From Orobanche coerulescens (Eukaryota > Streptophyta > Magnoliopsida > Lamiales > Orobanchaceae), in the NCBI GenBank assembly GCA_033398695.1, contig CM065814.1, forward strand, positions 103,418,501 to 103,482,500: DNA of 64,000 nucleotides. The letters are read 5' to 3'. The position numbers and the translations under genes are program-made. The notes beneath the pieces are model-generated. The model did not search any database, had not been told where the DNA came from, and saw only the letters and a program-made list of their open reading frames with translations. Within the stretch, counting starts at the first letter, position 1. Each line of letters opens with the position of its first letter. Below, piece after piece: positions 62,215 through 64,000 of the stretch.

Positions 62215-64000
62215 TGTTGGGATTCGGTGCCTAAAATGGAGGCCCAGCGGAAGCAGTAAAATAAAAATTAATTCGATCCGAATCCCTACGAGGATCGATC
62301 GAGCTACGTATATACGAATATCAAAAACGAATTCACAAGAGATATAGAAACTCACCCTTGTAGTACATTGATTAGATGGATTCCTTCTCTCGAGCTATTC
62401 CCCAAGCTTTAGTTTGATCTCTACGAATTCAATCCGCTCCAAGCCCTTGAACGATCCAACTCCGAAAGCACTGCGTCTCTACTTGCCACGCACCGGAGAA
62501 ACGACCGGAACGACAATTACCTTGCTATCCTCCGAGGATACGGCTAGAGCTAAGTGATGAAGCTTCCAATATGAAATTATAACACTCTAAGTGTATAACT
62601 CACAATCTCTCTTTTATTTCTCAATTTTTCTCCAAGAAAAAACAAGAACTTGATGAATAAAGAAGAAGATGATGAAGAAGACTTCTCTCTCTCTTCCTCT
62701 TGAAGTTCACGTATGGAATCAAAGATTAGTTTTTTGAGATTGTCTTCTTATACCTTTTATTCAACTCCCCACATGTACATCTCATTATTTTGAGAATCAA
62801 AGCCCCACCACCTCAATGACCAACCATTAAAGAATGAAACATGGGTCCATATGAAAGTGGGTGGAAATGTGGGGGGCGGTCCATGTAGAAATCGGACAAG
62901 TTCGGTTCGTCTCGGACTCCCGCGAGTCCAAACAGATAAACTCTGATTCCGTTCCAATGTATTTATACCAATTAATTAATCCAATTAATTAATCATATCA
63001 AACACATAATAACATAATTTATTTCTCCAAGAATTAATTATTCATGAATTAAATTAATCACCCAGTGAAATATTTAATTCATTAGGCCGTAAATCAATTT
63101 ATCCAATAAATCGATTTAGACATCCAATGTCCCAAATTAGATATCCAATATCTAATATTCATAATGAGAGAATTAGCTTGATTCATTCCGTCGTCAATCC
63201 TATTGCGCGACTCGGTAGGTCGGTCTCAGTCAGCAATGGGAGGAACCAAAGAGTAGTAGCACCACCTAGCTAGCCTGGCGGCCTACACCGTACCCCAACT
63301 GAGAACGAATGATTGGGATCATTCAAGAACCATTCTGTCGTGAATACTAGTATACGTATAAACTCTTCTTTCACATGTCCCGATCAAGTTATAGGGTCAC
63401 GGTCAGTCAACCCTATCTGTACTTGACGCTATGCATGATTTAATGTAAATCGAGATCATCGAGCTCTCGTGCATCCAATAAAACTAGCTCCATGCTTTGG
63501 CCAAAGACTTATGATCTCATCAGCCAATAACCGCATAGGACATATAACACGTTCACTAACAGGAGAAAGAATTCTATCTTGGTATTCAGTAGGACCTGCT
63601 ACTTGCCCATCAAGATGCACGTCGAGGTTGACCCCCGCCTTCCGGTTTACAGGGTCGAACTACTATAATGAAAATCTTGACGTCACAAGCACATCCCTAC
63701 TAAATCCTCAAGTCTAAGGTTCACGAATACCTATCACAAACTTTCGATTCCGTCATTGACTGTCCCGGAGTGAAATCCGTGTGACGAATCGAGGGTGAGA
63801 CGGTTCGAGTATACTAATCCAATTAGCATACCTATAACGTGTGCTCCCACTAGCCATTAGTGTTCGACAGGCACTCTCCATGTCAAAGAACACGTCATAC
63901 AAGTCTTCACATAAACTTAACGCCCAGTCAAGTTTCATCGACTTGCGAACGATTAAGTATTTGAGCTATAAATTTTTCCAGTGCCGACCCCCTTATCCAA
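62215..64000 (-). repeat. Copia-family H LTR, copy 2 (minus orientation, runs off the window)
   Basis: On the minus strand this LTR ends in CGAATCCCAACA (62215-62226 on plus: TGTTGGGATTCGG). A TATA box TATAAATA on the minus strand is at 62961-62968. It matches copy 1 (59650-60500) in inverted orientation with perhaps 10-15% difference by eye. The LTR start and any internal region lie beyond 64000. It inserted into the hAT-like element. Confidence 0.72.

Noticed and set aside
59456..64000. The two H LTRs as the two ends of a single element
   Set aside because: They are in inverted, not direct, orientation, and no gag-pol lies between them.

Overview
This window looks like heterochromatic, repeat-only nuclear DNA from a flowering plant, most likely a eudicot. 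The Ty1/copia, Sirevirus-like and Ty3/gypsy polyproteins, initiator-Met-tRNA primer sites (TGGTATC.GAG), a Cassandra-type 5S-bearing TRIM and Tourist-, Mutator-, hAT- and CACTA-like elements are all typical of angiosperms. I found no host protein-coding gene, tRNA gene or functional rRNA gene. Everything I can identify is mobile DNA or its debris, mostly nested.

Layout. (1) 1-18003 is a four-layer nest. Copia 'D' (+) survives as an integrase remnant (4467-5309) and a reverse-transcriptase remnant (17219-18003). Gypsy 'E' (3' LTR 2620-4466) apparently inserted into D, and copia 'A' (3' LTR 1025-2502) into E. A complete 11.9-kb Ty3/gypsy Tat-type element (5315-17213, minus strand, TSD GGTAT) splits D. 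This Tat element has two RNase H domains. Between integrase and its 3' LTR it carries an antisense, intron-containing gene relic with its own TATA box and poly(A) signal. (2) 18004-32285 is a Sirevirus-like copia, 'S1' (minus), split by a 9.3-kb element, 'F' (21251-30527, TSD AAAAT). F has 3.45-kb LTRs and a non-coding 2.4-kb interior. (3) 32286-36116 is an old copia, 'G', holding a Cassandra TRIM (33291-34243, TSD ACATG) and a Tourist/Harbinger-like MITE (34313-35475, TSD TTA), followed by a CACTA-like end. (4) 36117-59455 is a second Sirevirus-like element, 'S2' (minus). It is split by copia 'B' (37821-56597, TSD GGATT) and a Mutator-like MITE (57397-58650). B's 5' LTR is itself split by copia 'C' (37844-46240, minus) and by a deleted Tat relative (46946-51441, TSD AGTGG). 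(5) 59456-64000 holds two oppositely oriented LTRs of one copia family ('H'), with AT-rich DNA and a hAT-like element between them.

Two patterns cross the elements. First, four unrelated LTR families carry GC-rich palindromes in their U3 regions; in three of them these lie directly upstream of a clear TATA box: TTAGCG-CA-CGCTAA in F, GACACGGCCGTGTC in E, GGCGATCGCC in the two Tat elements. In copia B the palindrome is GTGTGCCGCGGCACAC, but no clear TATA box was seen. Second, sister LTRs of several elements are nearly identical except at compact, compound differences centred on CAG/CTG/CCG trinucleotides. That is more like methylation-linked base-calling error, or a CHG mutation hotspot, than random decay. 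It bears on every frameshift call and LTR age estimate made here.

All family assignments come from reading motifs by eye. No alignment or database search was run.
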